Of a stretch of DNA of 64,000 nucleotides, positions 55,260-64,000 are shown one piece after another. The DNA is from Bisporella sp. PMI_857 (Eukaryota; Ascomycota; Leotiomycetes; Helotiales; Helotiaceae). Both the position numbers and the translations under genes were made by a program. The stretch covers positions 372,001-436,000 of the forward strand of contig JAJSPD010000022.1 in NCBI GenBank assembly GCA_021307315.1, in the 5' to 3' direction. Every line of letters starts with the position of its first letter. Within the stretch, counting starts at the first letter, position 1. The notes under the pieces were generated by a model that searched no databases, was not told where the DNA came from, and saw only the letters and a list, made by a program, of their open reading frames with translations.

Positions 55260-57281
55260 TCAGATAATCTTGACGGTCTGCATCTCTTCAAGTTCAGTGT
55301 ACCACCCATCCAGATTATCCTCCTTCAGCGTATAACTTAACAACCCGACGCGCTCGTACAGGCCGTTTTCCTCGTCGATGCAGCGCAAGACTAAGTAAAG
55401 AATTATCCCCTCACCACCAGAGTACTTGTCTGCCTCATCCTTCTCCCTCGCCGCTATCTTCAAGCAGTAGAGCGTCGTCCCGTCCGGCACATGTCCATCA
55501 CTACCCGGGCGGAGACTATAGTCAGACTCAAACCTGAAGCTAAACTTCCCGGAAGCACTGTTCTGGCCGTTGAGGTACATGTCATGCTGCATATCCGTTC
55601 CAAAGGGCCAGCGCAACGTCGCCCGGAGAACCGGGCCGGAAAGGATGATGTACCCAGACTTGACCTGGCCGGTGGGATCTTGTCCAGCTGGCGTAATCGA
55701 GACTTGGACAAGACGCGTGAACCAACGGAACTTGGGACAAATGTGATCCTGACCGTAGCCCTTCACGGTATTGTAGCTTGCACCCGAGGCGTACATCCGG
55801 ACTTTGGTATTCGCGTATCCACCAGCTACTATAACCCACGACCAGGTCGGGCTGTGCCGCACTCCTGGCCTTGGCTGTTGAAGATCCCTTGTTTCCCAAA
55901 GCAGGTCCTTCATCAACGTATCCTCCCACATCCCCGCTATATACCTAGACTTCCTGTGCAACTGCATCTGCTTTGCCGCACCAGACAGCGCAGGAAGCAG
56001 GTCACCTAGGAAAGACAGATCCAGTCTTGAGTACGTCTCTACGAGAGTGCTCCACAGCATGAACCAAGCATCGTCATCTGGCCTGAGGAGAGGCGCCTTG
56101 ATCACAGCCCAGATATTGAAAATGTTCTTCTTCCCAACGAGAAAAGACAGGTCCTGATACCCGCCCTCACGGGACCGACCACACTCGCACCAGCTTCCCT
56201 CTATGCACTCCCAGACGACCTCCGCGTGGCCAAAATGGACAAATCGCGGCGAGAGGAGACGTTCCTGGTAGACCCACCCGCGTTGAAGGAGAGGCCAGTT
56301 TCCGTGCTCGATCAGCCGCCGTGCTCGGGCGTGATATAGATTGTTCTCTGCATCGTGGGCAGAGAGTTCATGAGACAGGTAGGCTGAGGTGTCGACGAAG
56401 AGCCCTTCCGAGGAGTTTGATCCTGCAGAAGCGGCGATGGTTATGCGGCCGTTTTGGTAAATGCTTCCCATGAGAGCGGACTCTCTTTCCCAGTCGTTGG
56501 GATCGTCCTGGATAATGCAGAGGGAGTCTATCCATAGATATGGAATGCCGAGATACCTCGTCACCTCAACAGCGTCGCGAAAGGTTTTTGGCAAGGATTC
56601 GAGTGTAATTTCCTTTTTATGTTCGTCGTAGTTCCTAGAGAGAGTTCGCAACGTGTGAAACTGTGATCCCCAGCAGTGACTCAGGCAGGCATAACTACCG
56701 TCCTGTCCTCTCGTCTCTACGAGCCTGACGGTACCTTCGCCATCGCCGCCGGTAGCAGAAACTTCCACAAGACGGCTTGGAAGCGGCGATTCTAAGTTTT
56801 TAGGACACACGTGCTCCTGGTCACCAGCTTTGGAGGGACTAGTGCACATATCCAGCCAGCGCTGGATCTGGGAGAGACTCTTTTCCGACCCTATGAGTCC
56901 AGAGACCTCTGTTGCATCGCTCAATGCTCGAAGGGGGGAGCTCTGCTCCTCGAAGCAGAACAAATCTAGATCGAGGGACTCCAGGTTACTTGGATCATTG
57001 GCTGAGGTTGAGAGTTTTGTCCCTTCCAATCTCACAGATAAGGCGGGAGTGACAGGGTCGGAGCCGAACGTAATGAGAGCCTCCCGGATAATCATGCAAC
57101 CGGGGCATAATAGGACGTCAGCGGAATCATAAATCTTGATCGCATCGACGAACCATACCTCCAACGGCTTTGTCAGGTCATGCTCATTGTAATTACAAAT
57201 TTCGCAGCCGGGTTGGGCCGGGGGGTCGCGAGGGTTCGGCGAAAGAAGAGAAACAGCGATCTTGCTAAGATCCGGGTCCAT
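55260..57281 (-). CDS. HET-domain protein, single exon
   Basis: A 673-residue frame from ATG 57281, of the classical HET layout. An N-terminal Cys region (GCEICNYN at about 25-32; LLCPGCMI at about 57-64) precedes the HET domain: YACLSHCWGS at about 197-206, YLWIDSLCIIQDDPNDW at about 248-265, and LLQRGWVYQERLLSPRFVHF at about 333-352. The C-terminal half has PTWSWVIVAGG and a beta-rich tail typical of this subfamily. All three motifs are intact, so it is the best-preserved classical HET gene here. It acts in programmed cell death at hyphal fusion, by family. Confidence 0.9.
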   Translation of the reverse strand: MDPDLSKIAVSLLSPNPRDPPAQPGCEICNYNEHDLTKPLEVWFVDAIKIYDSADVLLCPGCMIIREALITFGSDPVTPALSVRLEGTKLSTSANDPSNLESLDLDLFCFEEQSSPLRALSDATEVSGLIGSEKSLSQIQRWLDMCTSPSKAGDQEHVCPKNLESPLPSRLVEVSATGGDGEGTVRLVETRGQDGSYACLSHCWGSQFHTLRTLSRNYDEHKKEITLESLPKTFRDAVEVTRYLGIPYLWIDSLCIIQDDPNDWERESALMGSIYQNGRITIAASAGSNSSEGLFVDTSAYLSHELSAHDAENNLYHARARRLIEHGNWPLLQRGWVYQERLLSPRFVHFGHAEVVWECIEGSWCECGRSREGGYQDLSFLVGKKNIFNIWAVIKAPLLRPDDDAWFMLWSTLVETYSRLDLSFLGDLLPALSGAAKQMQLHRKSRYIAGMWEDTLMKDLLWETRDLQQPRPGVRHSPTWSWVIVAGGYANTKVRMYASGASYNTVKGYGQDHICPKFRWFTRLVQVSITPAGQDPTGQVKSGYIILSGPVLRATLRWPFGTDMQHDMYLNGQNSASGKFSFRFESDYSLRPGSDGHVPDGTTLYCLKIAAREKDEADKYSGGEGIILYLVLRCIDEENGLYERVGLLSYTLKEDNLDGWYTELEEMQTVKII

Positions 57282-58477
57282 TGCCGACGAGCAAGAGAAA
57301 TAAGAGTCGCTATTATCCCAAGCAGTTATGGCATGCTACATTTTTTATTATAGTTTAGGAGCTTAGACATTGATGTCGAGCTGAAAAAAAGGGAGACTAG
57401 GCAAGCGAGGGCTGAGGGGTTGCAGGCATTTGGCCCACTTTGTTACCCAGCGGAGGGGTCCAGTTTAATCGACAGAAGACCCCAAATTTCGAGAGCTAAG
57501 ATAAGCTTGCTTCGCCAGGGCGACTAACTGACTAGATGCTGGCTACAGTGCTGGATACCTTAACTTCTAAGCCTCTTACCGTGGTATCACAGCAGCAATC
57601 TGTCAACGCCACTGCTAACCTTACACGCACCAGTGACCAGACAGCACTAGTTGCTTATTTTATCAGCCATTTTCATGGCACTCTTTTATACATTACCTCT
57701 CCCTGGCCATTCACATTGGATAGAACAATGCACTTGTCACGGGGAATGCGAGCAGCCGAGGCTCGCCTAGCATTCCATATGTAGCTGGGTGCGCTTGGCG
57801 CGCGTCCTAGTTGTACGGGACCTGAGCGTTCCCTTCTTTTTTGTGGTCTAGAAGCGTATATTCTACAACAGTATTATATCACTTCGCTCACCCGATTGAC
57901 TATTCTATAGGTCTGATTTACTCCGTGACAGCACTCTAGACACTCCTTCTCGTTGCTCTCTCAACCTTCACCAGTTTCGTCCCCAGAAAGCTGTCAATCG
58001 GCGAATCCCTAAAGATGAGTTCTTGGAGCTCAGAGAGATAATCCAACGGCCTATACCCGTACCAGATGGATCTGTCGGGACCTCAATTCTTGACGAGCTG
58101 GTTGCGGAAAGGACGCCTGAGTTTCTTGTCGCGCTGGCTGGCCGTGCTGGGTGAGGATGACAGGGGGACCCTAGTCACGGAAGTGGGAGATAAGCTTGAT
58201 GACATAGATCTGCTTTTTAACCTGGAGTTCGTTCTCGTATTGTTCAACTGTGTCTGTGGCATTCTACAAAAGCAGACGCATACATAGCTAAGTTGCAGTC
58301 GTTCTGGAATTCCGTGTTCCCTGGGAGTTTAGGTCTACATTTGTTGAATGCTGCGCTAATGCCAGGGCCCATAAACAAATAACAAGAGCCTTCTCGCAAG
58401 CTCAAAGAAGACAACTTGTAAGTAGCCTCGCCCCGATATGCCGCTTTGTGTCCCCAGGACCCCTAGGGCTTTCTGAG
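57282..58477. other. Intergenic with unresolved coding-like fragments
   Basis: Frames at 57536-57784 (+) and about 57918-58158 (+) have somewhat protein-like composition (VNRRIPKDEFLELREIIQRP), but each ends in stops and no start or splice pattern joins them. They may be remnants of a dead gene or transposon. Confidence 0.3.
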
Positions 58478-58660
58478 TGTCAGGAATCGGCTTACTTAAG
58501 TAGGCCGGAGCTAGCAAATCTCTGTCACACATATATTTACGGCTTAGAACTGCAGACAATATCATTATCCTTAGCGCTCCTACAAGTCTGTATTCCATTG
58601 CTGTGATACCTCAAAGATCCTTCAATTGATTCCCCTGCCTGAGAGATCCTATTTCTAACA
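58478..58660 (+). mobile_element. Solo LTR, family H
   Basis: A 183-bp element, TGTCAGGAATCGGC to CCTATTTCTAACA, with flanks CTGAG and CCGAG (5-bp duplication with one mismatch). It lies downstream of the secreted-protein gene. Confidence 0.82.
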
Positions 58661-58748
58661 CCGAGTCTATGGTCCCGTTATCACGTGCCTTGTGTCGTAA
58701 CACATTGGCAGCCACTATTTGACTCGAAAGTGATCCAACGCGGACGTG

Positions 58749-59266
58749 TCACGCCATGAACACGCCAGCAACTACAAGCGCAGCTCTTAGTCCTAGCCAG
58801 CTATGCCGCATCCCTATGGCTGTAGCACTATTTTCTCCGCCCTTCCCCGCCCCCGTCTCACTGTGCTGCTTCTCCGGACTCGTTTCCGTGGCCACGTCCA
58901 CGCTCGTAATCGTGGCAGTCGCAGTCAGGTTTGAGCAGCCGTTTGTTGGAAGCTTGGGTCGCATGTCGTTACTACAGTAGTAAAATGGTTTACCCGTGAT
59001 CTTCTTATCATAGATCACGTCGGATCCACAGACAACGTTGTTCACGCCACAATCCAACTGCCAGCACTCGTTGCATTTAAAATAGTACAACGTGCCTAGG
59101 CAAAGTTGTTTTCTTCGCAAAGAGCTTGGCAAAGCTCCATGCTTGGAGCTATAGTGTCACTAAGCACGCCTACGAGGTCGTCGGGCTCGGTGAATTTGTA
59201 TGCAGCTTCCGCGGTGTGGAGACACATGCCTATCATAGCAGCTGTTGTGAATGCGAATGACTTCAT
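58749..59266 (-). pseudogene. Small secreted Cys-rich protein with C-terminal hydrophobic tail; one-base frameshift
   Basis: From ATG 59266 the frame encodes a signal peptide (MKSFAFTTAAMIGMCLHTA) and a segment with CQALC, then reaches TAG. The frame offset by one base immediately continues with LGTLYYFKCNECWQLDCGV and a YYCSND motif, and ends in a Ser/Thr-rich stretch and a hydrophobic tail (GLRAALVVAGVFMA) that looks like a GPI-anchor signal. One extra T in the TTT run at about 59103-59106 would restore the expected Cys spacing and give about 172 residues. Extracellular, possibly cell-surface; function unknown. It is either a recent pseudogene or a sequencing/assembly slip. Confidence 0.65.
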
Positions 59267-60740
59267 GTTAACCTGTACCGTTATAAAGGTTTTGTCAAAG
59301 CAACGCTATTTAACTCTTCGTGTAGTCGGGCGCTCGTAGGGTGCGTCGGGTTGTTCTAAAGCGTGCAGTAAGTACGAGATATATTATAAACCTTTTACAC
59401 TCAACGGTCGATATTATAGCGGGTGGTTTTTGGGCCGTCTTACCTGGCTGGAAAGCAATACTTACAGATCCCACAACGAATTAGAGTAACTTCTATAGTA
59501 CGTACCCTTGTTGCAAATGCCACCACCCTGCAAGTTACTGTAAGCGCCGTGAATATAGCTGAAGAATCCCTTCTCGCTGCAATGGCGAAAGTGTTACTAC
59601 AAGCGAGAAACAGGGCCGGCAGGGGGTAAACTTCAGCAATTTGAAACCGCAGCCGCAAATTAACGAAGCGAGCCTGCATCTAAGGACCATTTATATATAT
59701 ATATTGTTACAAACAATATTTTACTTTACAAAGTCGTGGATCACGGCTGCATGGATGGATTAGCTGCGTCTAATTTTGAGGGCTACCTAGTGACAAGCGG
59801 TCCTTTACACCTCTGCTGGTAGGATTGTTGGATTGTATTGTAAAAAGCTTAACGTACCAAGTTAACATACCAGGTGCCTCGGTCGTCCATGTTTGAAATG
59901 TGAGTTTTATGTACGCTACTCCCTGTCAGTAGCACCTCACTTCAGCAGTCGAGTAATATAGATAGGTCCGAATTGGTCATAAAATCTACATTGGCAGACG
60001 GTGGCGCGGCCTAAAATTTCCCGTTATCATTCAGGTATAAGTCTAATTTTAAACCCTTTCCTTGTTGTGCCTAACAGTACGTTGTACACTCGGTTAGTAT
60101 ACCACATGTGAAAGAGGCCCTGTGGCCAGTAGCTCTCCATATTGCTTACCTTGCCACAGCCACATTGGACAATATTAGCGCAATATGCAAGGCAGGAGAA
60201 TGAAGTGCAGAATGCTGCCAGGGCGAAACATGAAAAGACTATTTTCTGCGGTAATTGCTGCGAGAATAGTCTCTATTGTTAGACGGCCCAGCCACATCAA
60301 GTAAATTAAACACCCCGATCAAATGAAACAGTTATCCATTAAAGTTAGGGCTTTTTGTCGTACAAATGGATACAGAAGAAGTATTGTAAAGAAAAAATGA
60401 TAAAAAGCAAAAGTCCTAAGTTTCTATCGTGTAAACCGGTAGAAACTTTTCGCCTTAAAAAGTCATTAGGGACATGTGTATTGCTGTATATATAACACGT
60501 AAACGCGACGTGACCCTTGGCAGGAATAATTCACACGTCGAAAATAGAGTAGTTGGGCGCGTACCCTGCCTCTTTCTTTTGTCATTGGTTGCCAGGAGGA
60601 GCCGTATCGTTCACCTAACAATAGCCCTTACGATTTTCTACAAGGGCTGGGAAGGCGTATGGAATATTAACTGATTTTGGGAATACAACAATAAAGTACG
60701 TTGATTTCAGGCCTATACTCTATTTACAGCGTACCTAAAA
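59267..60740. other. Intergenic, AT-rich, no gene seen
   Basis: Contains a short (AT)n run near 59692-59703. No convincing coding sequence. Confidence 0.4.
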
Positions 60741-60764
60741 CGTGCTTGCGGGCAATGTTGGAAG

Positions 60765-60912
60765 CTTTCTCAAATACCATCACAAATTTAAAAGTGTTAG
60801 AGGCTTTCTCAGATACCACCAATTATTTAATAGCTTTCTAAAATACCATAATTTGTGGTATATAGGAAAGCCTCCAAATTCAATAGTGGTATTTCTGGTG
60901 GTATCTGAGAAA
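60765..60912. repeat. Palindromic MITE-like repeat
   Basis: A perfect 17-bp inverted repeat (TTTCTCAGATACCACCA at 60805-60821, complement at 60896-60912) encloses a second small hairpin (ATACCATAATTTGTGGTAT, about 60843-60861). Direct variants of GCTTTCTCAAATACCAT occur at about 60768 and 60832. It abuts the truncated end of the FAD/P-loop pseudogene. No target duplication was identified. Confidence 0.55.
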
Positions 60913-60929
60913 TTTGCCGTATTATTAAT

Positions 60930-61371
60930 ATGCCAGAGCCCTGTAAACCCCTCCTTCGCCCGTAGCCGCCGCGTATTTTCGCTTAGTTATATCGCTAATG
61001 CTGACTGTACGCACTGTGAAGCTTTTGTGGGTGCATCTGGTAAACACGGAGACCCAGACGTCGGCGCAATAGTTCTTGCCAGCGCAGTTTTCGCCCGTGA
61101 CAAGAACGATAAACTTCGGCTCTATTAGCGCTTATAAAAGTAAGCAGGTGCAAGCCAGCACATTATGCGGGTTTAAACTGTGTTTGAGACGGGCTAGGCG
61201 CAGCCGGTTTGGTCCAAAAGCTTTGGCCACCAGTGCGGCGTCTTTTGGGTCCGGTCCAAGGTCAGCGCGTAAAGCCCCGCTACTCAAAGACAACAAGTCC
61301 CTGGTGACGTTGTAAACCCACCGCACAGCAGATTGTGCAGCTTCAGTTATCACGCAAGCAAAGTCCCAGTC
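60930..61371 (-). pseudogene. Fragment of an FAD-oxidase/P-loop kinase-like fusion gene
   Basis: Reading down from 61371: LRADLGPDPKDAALVAKAFG and LARLKHSLNPHNVLAC resemble the end of a BBE-type FAD-linked oxidase domain. In the same frame, after a TAA at 61132-61134, comes FIVLVTGENCAGKNYCADVW, a Walker A-like P-loop (GENCAGKN), then VSISDITKRKYAAATG. I recognise this order from a fungal fusion protein, with moderate certainty. It is truncated at both ends (a family B LTR fragment at 61372, a palindromic repeat near 60912) and has an internal stop. Confidence 0.5.
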
Positions 61372-61412
61372 TGTAACGACGCAAAGAGTCACGGGCTAGA
61401 ATAGAGGCATGT
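61372..61412 (-). mobile_element. Fragment of a family B LTR
   Basis: The terminal 41 bp of an inverted family B LTR (TGTAACGACGCAAAGAGTCA, GGGCTAGAATAGAGGCAT). The remaining part is missing. Confidence 0.7.
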
Positions 61413-61733
61413 GGTGTGAGCGAAATGGGGTTTGATACCTCAAGAGTTGAAAAGTCGTAAATATATACCCCAGCTTTCCCCTCATGGAAGGCAAGCAAGA
61501 ACGAAGTTACCTTTTGTTACTATTAAGATGATCCGTGAGTTCTCGAGCCGAAGTTGCAAAATCACACATTCATCAGTTTATTTCAATCACAATATACAGG
61601 CTTTGACTTTGACCTATATTTTTATAGACTTCGTCTATAGCATCGTAGGATAGTCATCACGGTTCTGATTCAATACAAAAAGAAAGGGTATTTTTAAGCT
61701 CCGTCCTCAGAAAGTTTGTAAAGCATGTTTTAA
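61413..61733. other. Intergenic, no gene seen
   Basis: AT-rich sequence between LTR remnants. Confidence 0.4.
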
Positions 61734-62158
61734 TGTAACAACTCAAGGCGAACAAGAATCTCGATCCGTAGATTTTGTCACGTGCCAGGATGTCACGTGC
61801 CAAGGGGCAAGGAGGGGCTCGGTAGCGGCCCTGATGCTCAGCATGTATGGGGAGTCGCCAGGGGTAGGGAGGGTATAGGTAGGGACTCGGGACGTAGCAG
61901 AAAAGATAGGGATTAGTCCTGTATCAAATTGCAGTTGATTTATGCCACACTACTCCAGCACCTTACAGATTTTAGGGAGAAAAACTTAAAAGTGTAAACA
62001 ACTATTAATCGTTAAACGAAAGAACAAGCTACAGATAGAAGAATAAAAAGAAAGCGGCGCCTTATATACAGGAGACTGGCCAGGGGCCAATGTAAGTGCT
62101 TGTGGGGCCAAAAGCCGAGCCCAAGGGCTTTAAGCGAGATTGGGCCAGGACCGTGACA
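61734..62158 (+). mobile_element. Solo LTR, family A, interrupted by a family J LTR
   Basis: The two outer blocks (61734-61775, 61968-62158) make one family A LTR (TGTAACAACTCAAGG to GACCGTGACA), with a family J LTR inside. Flanks TTTAA and CTTAT share three of five bases. Confidence 0.82.
61776..61967 (+). mobile_element. Solo LTR, family J, nested in family A
   Basis: A 192-bp element, TGTCACGTGCCAGG to CCAGCACCTTACA, with the perfect 5-bp duplication GATTT (61771-61775, 61968-61972), the duplication being family A sequence. Confidence 0.9.
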
Positions 62159-62288
62159 CTTATATCGCCTGAAGCTTCCAGCAAACAATCAGCTTTATAA
62201 CGTTTTTGTGCCGGAACTCCTGTGGAAAAACTTAGGTAACCCGCTGTTAAACCAGCACTAAAAATCTTTATTGCCTGTAATTTACAAC

Positions 62289-62523
62289 TGTCACAGCCCT
62301 GGCCCAATCTCGCTTAGAGCCCTTTAAGGCTTGGCCCCTGATGCCCAAAGCCTCGCTTACACTGGCCCTTGGCCAGTCTCCTGTATATAAAACGCTGCTT
62401 TTTCTTTCTTCTTCTATCTGTAGCTTGTTCTTTTCACTATAACAATTAATAGTCGTTCACACTTTTGAGTCCCTCTTCCTGAGATCTACGGATCGAGATC
62501 CCTGTTCGCCTTGAGTTGCTACA
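62289..62523 (-). mobile_element. Solo LTR, family A
   Basis: A 235-bp inverted copy (plus-strand ends TGTCACAGCCCTGG and TTGAGTTGCTACA). AATTTACA occurs on both sides (offset by 3 bp on the left), so the duplication is probably ATTTAC-like with a small change. Confidence 0.8.
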
Positions 62524-62768
62524 ATTTACAGGCGCGTAACTTATCCTGCAAATTGTTTTCTGGCGAAAGTTTGTTTATTACAGTCGCATTCGTAGACTAA
62601 TTTCTTCCGTAAACAGCTGCAAACAGTTTTTGGTCAACTAATCCGAAATGCATAATAATGTTGTGCTGCCCAGACTTGTATTAATTAGTACAACTGTTCT
62701 TAAGAGTTATATAAGCTTCTGGCGGTGGTGGCATTAAAGGCTCTGAAACAAAAAGTAAGAACGGTGTT

Positions 62769-63028
62769 TGTAACGACGCAAGGAATCACGGGCTAGAATA
62801 GAGGCATATGGGAGTGCGTACAATAGGCTGATAGTGATTGCCTTATAGGTCTACCTACGAAGGATACAAAAACATGAGGAACAACTGTAGAGGGTAGGAG
62901 CAGGCCTTTATATAGGCGACTCCGACTCTCCTCCGTATCGGCTCTGAAACCCCTCATACCCTGATCTTCAGCCTCCTGATCCCGTGCCATTACCTCCGTG
63001 TCGCACCTTGGGCATACCGGTTGTTACA
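62769..63028 (-). mobile_element. Solo LTR, family B
   Basis: A 260-bp inverted copy (plus-strand ends TGTAACGACGCAAGG and ATACCGGTTGTTACA) flanked by the perfect 5-bp duplication GTGTT (62764-62768, 63029-63033). Confidence 0.9.
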
Positions 63029-63033
63029 GTGTT

Positions 63034-63649
63034 AGTAATATCAACACTTTTGTAGAAAGAGATTTCGACATTTATGATTGGCTATTTATTGTTGTAAAGT
63101 AAAAAATGAGATTGTGAAAGAGAATCAGTTAGTTTACAGATCCGTACATTTCTACAGGTGTTTAACAGCTCGCGTTGGGTTTGGTGGGGTACGCGTTATG
63201 CTTAGTCAGAAACTTATTCCTACCCTGGACCCTCAGCTACCTGGATCCTCAAATCCTAACAACCATTCTTTCCCTTTTCAAACAAGAGTGTGGTTGTACA
63301 AAGTTTGCCTCAGCTTCGGGTTTCACCGTGGTGGTTTTCGGCCCCACGCGGTCCAGATGGGTGTGAGACGTCCCATATCTACTATCCCCCTCAACTTGAC
63401 TACTCATCCACAAAGCTGGGGAGGCAGCCCAATAAGGGAGCCGCGCGGATAGAATTTCTTTTTGTTGGCTGTGTAGCCCTGGAATATCGAGTAAAAGCCG
63501 GCGAGAGACAGAACACCAATCAATATCCATGTAGCGTTTCACCAAGAATCTTATGCTTCGGTGAGGCTGAGGCTCTGCTCACACCTTCCACCTTCTTATC
63601 TCCCGTCTTCCCTTCATCTATTTTCCAGCGACACGCAGGAAACACCATT
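63034..63649. other. Intergenic; probable promoter near the right end
   Basis: About 63229-63260 repeats a sequence near 22441-22470. The last about 80 bp are rich in C and T (CTTCTTATCTCCCGTCTTCC), typical of fungal promoters and 5' UTRs. Confidence 0.4.
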
Positions 63650-64000
63650 ATGTCTACAGATGAAATTCGCTCCAATCTCGAAGAGATGAGTCTTCCACCA
63701 ACAGGCACGCCAAAAGCAAATATGTCTAACGATGCGAATCCCTTAGTTTCGACAAATGGGCTGGAACAAGATGGACTAGTGGCACTGGGCGACGAGAATT
63801 CTCCTGCTACGTTGCAAACCGACCATGCCTCTGGAATACAGCTATGCGATGGTGGCTGTCAGGGGACTACACGAGTGTATCTTTGCGTCCAATGTGATGG
63901 TGCATTCTGCAACGATTGCTGGGGGAGGCAATTCCCACACAAACCCGGAAAAATAGGCGCTGATGGTCTTCCGCATGAAAAAACGGATCTCGAGGTTGTG
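63650..64000 (+). CDS. Zinc-finger-headed protein, 5' end only
   Basis: From ATG 63650 the frame is open to the window end (117 codons). A Ser/Thr/Asn-rich leader is followed by a treble-clef or B-box-like Cys/His cluster (LCDGGC, YLCVQCDGAFCNDCW, then HKPGK and HEKTD). In fungi this kind of head often precedes a P-loop GTPase or dynamin-like domain, but that part lies outside the window, so the assignment is inference. The start follows a pyrimidine-rich stretch. Confidence 0.6.
   Translation, partial: MSTDEIRSNLEEMSLPPTGTPKANMSNDANPLVSTNGLEQDGLVALGDENSPATLQTDHASGIQLCDGGCQGTTRVYLCVQCDGAFCNDCWGRQFPHKPGKIGADGLPHEKTDLEVV

Noticed and set aside
61132..61392. 86-residue protein beginning MTLCV
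   Set aside because: Its first codons belong to a family B LTR fragment; the remainder is the FAD-oxidase pseudogene.

Overview
The window is nuclear DNA of a filamentous ascomycete fungus (Pezizomycotina; a leotiomycete is my best guess from small-protein families I recognise, but this is unproven). The evidence is short GT-AG introns of 49-86 nt that restore reading frames, several HET-domain (heterokaryon incompatibility) genes, a fungal P450, an F-box protein with a cysteine cluster, a BTB protein, a NACHT_N (fungal NLR) remnant, and transposon remains with C:G to T:A (RIP-like) damage. I saw no tRNA, rRNA, CRISPR or viral genes.

Layout. 0-9 kb: one intact multi-pass membrane-protein gene (2005-3654) in a repeat field with solo LTRs, a nested LTR and a hAT-type MITE. 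8.8-14 kb: a small Cys-rich exon, an F-box gene with an in-frame stop, a broken coiled-coil gene and a two-exon P450. 14-28 kb: a broken paralogue of the membrane protein, then three HET genes: one single-exon, one with two HET modules in tandem, and one fusing PITH, TPR-like repeats and HET. 28-34 kb: mostly decayed DNA with a small Cys-rich gene and remnants of a helicase and a kinase-like gene. 34-39.5 kb: a fatty acyl-CoA reductase-like gene, then a broken NACHT_N gene that runs into a degraded Tc1/mariner transposase. 39.6-44.3 kb: a membrane-anchored HET gene in divergent orientation with a helical, membrane-tailed gene. 44.8-50 kb: a membrane-protein pseudogene split by a nested LTR, then more LTRs and a tandem array. 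50.7-59.3 kb: a BTB gene, a decayed coiled-coil gene, a fifth HET gene and a small secreted protein with a one-base frameshift. 59-64 kb: repeats, a decayed FAD-oxidase/P-loop gene, nested LTRs and the 5' end of a zinc-finger gene that leaves the window.

Two themes stand out. First, five HET genes, an NLR remnant and a helical-domain gene within about 41 kb look like a self/non-self recognition island with ongoing gene birth and death. Second, about 32 LTR copies of roughly 10 families are present, 13 with perfect 5-bp target duplications, yet no gag-pol internal region was seen. The locus therefore looks like a graveyard of solo LTRs into which recognition genes are embedded. Several gene models here were obtained by joining exons by eye; the intron coordinates are given so they can be tested.
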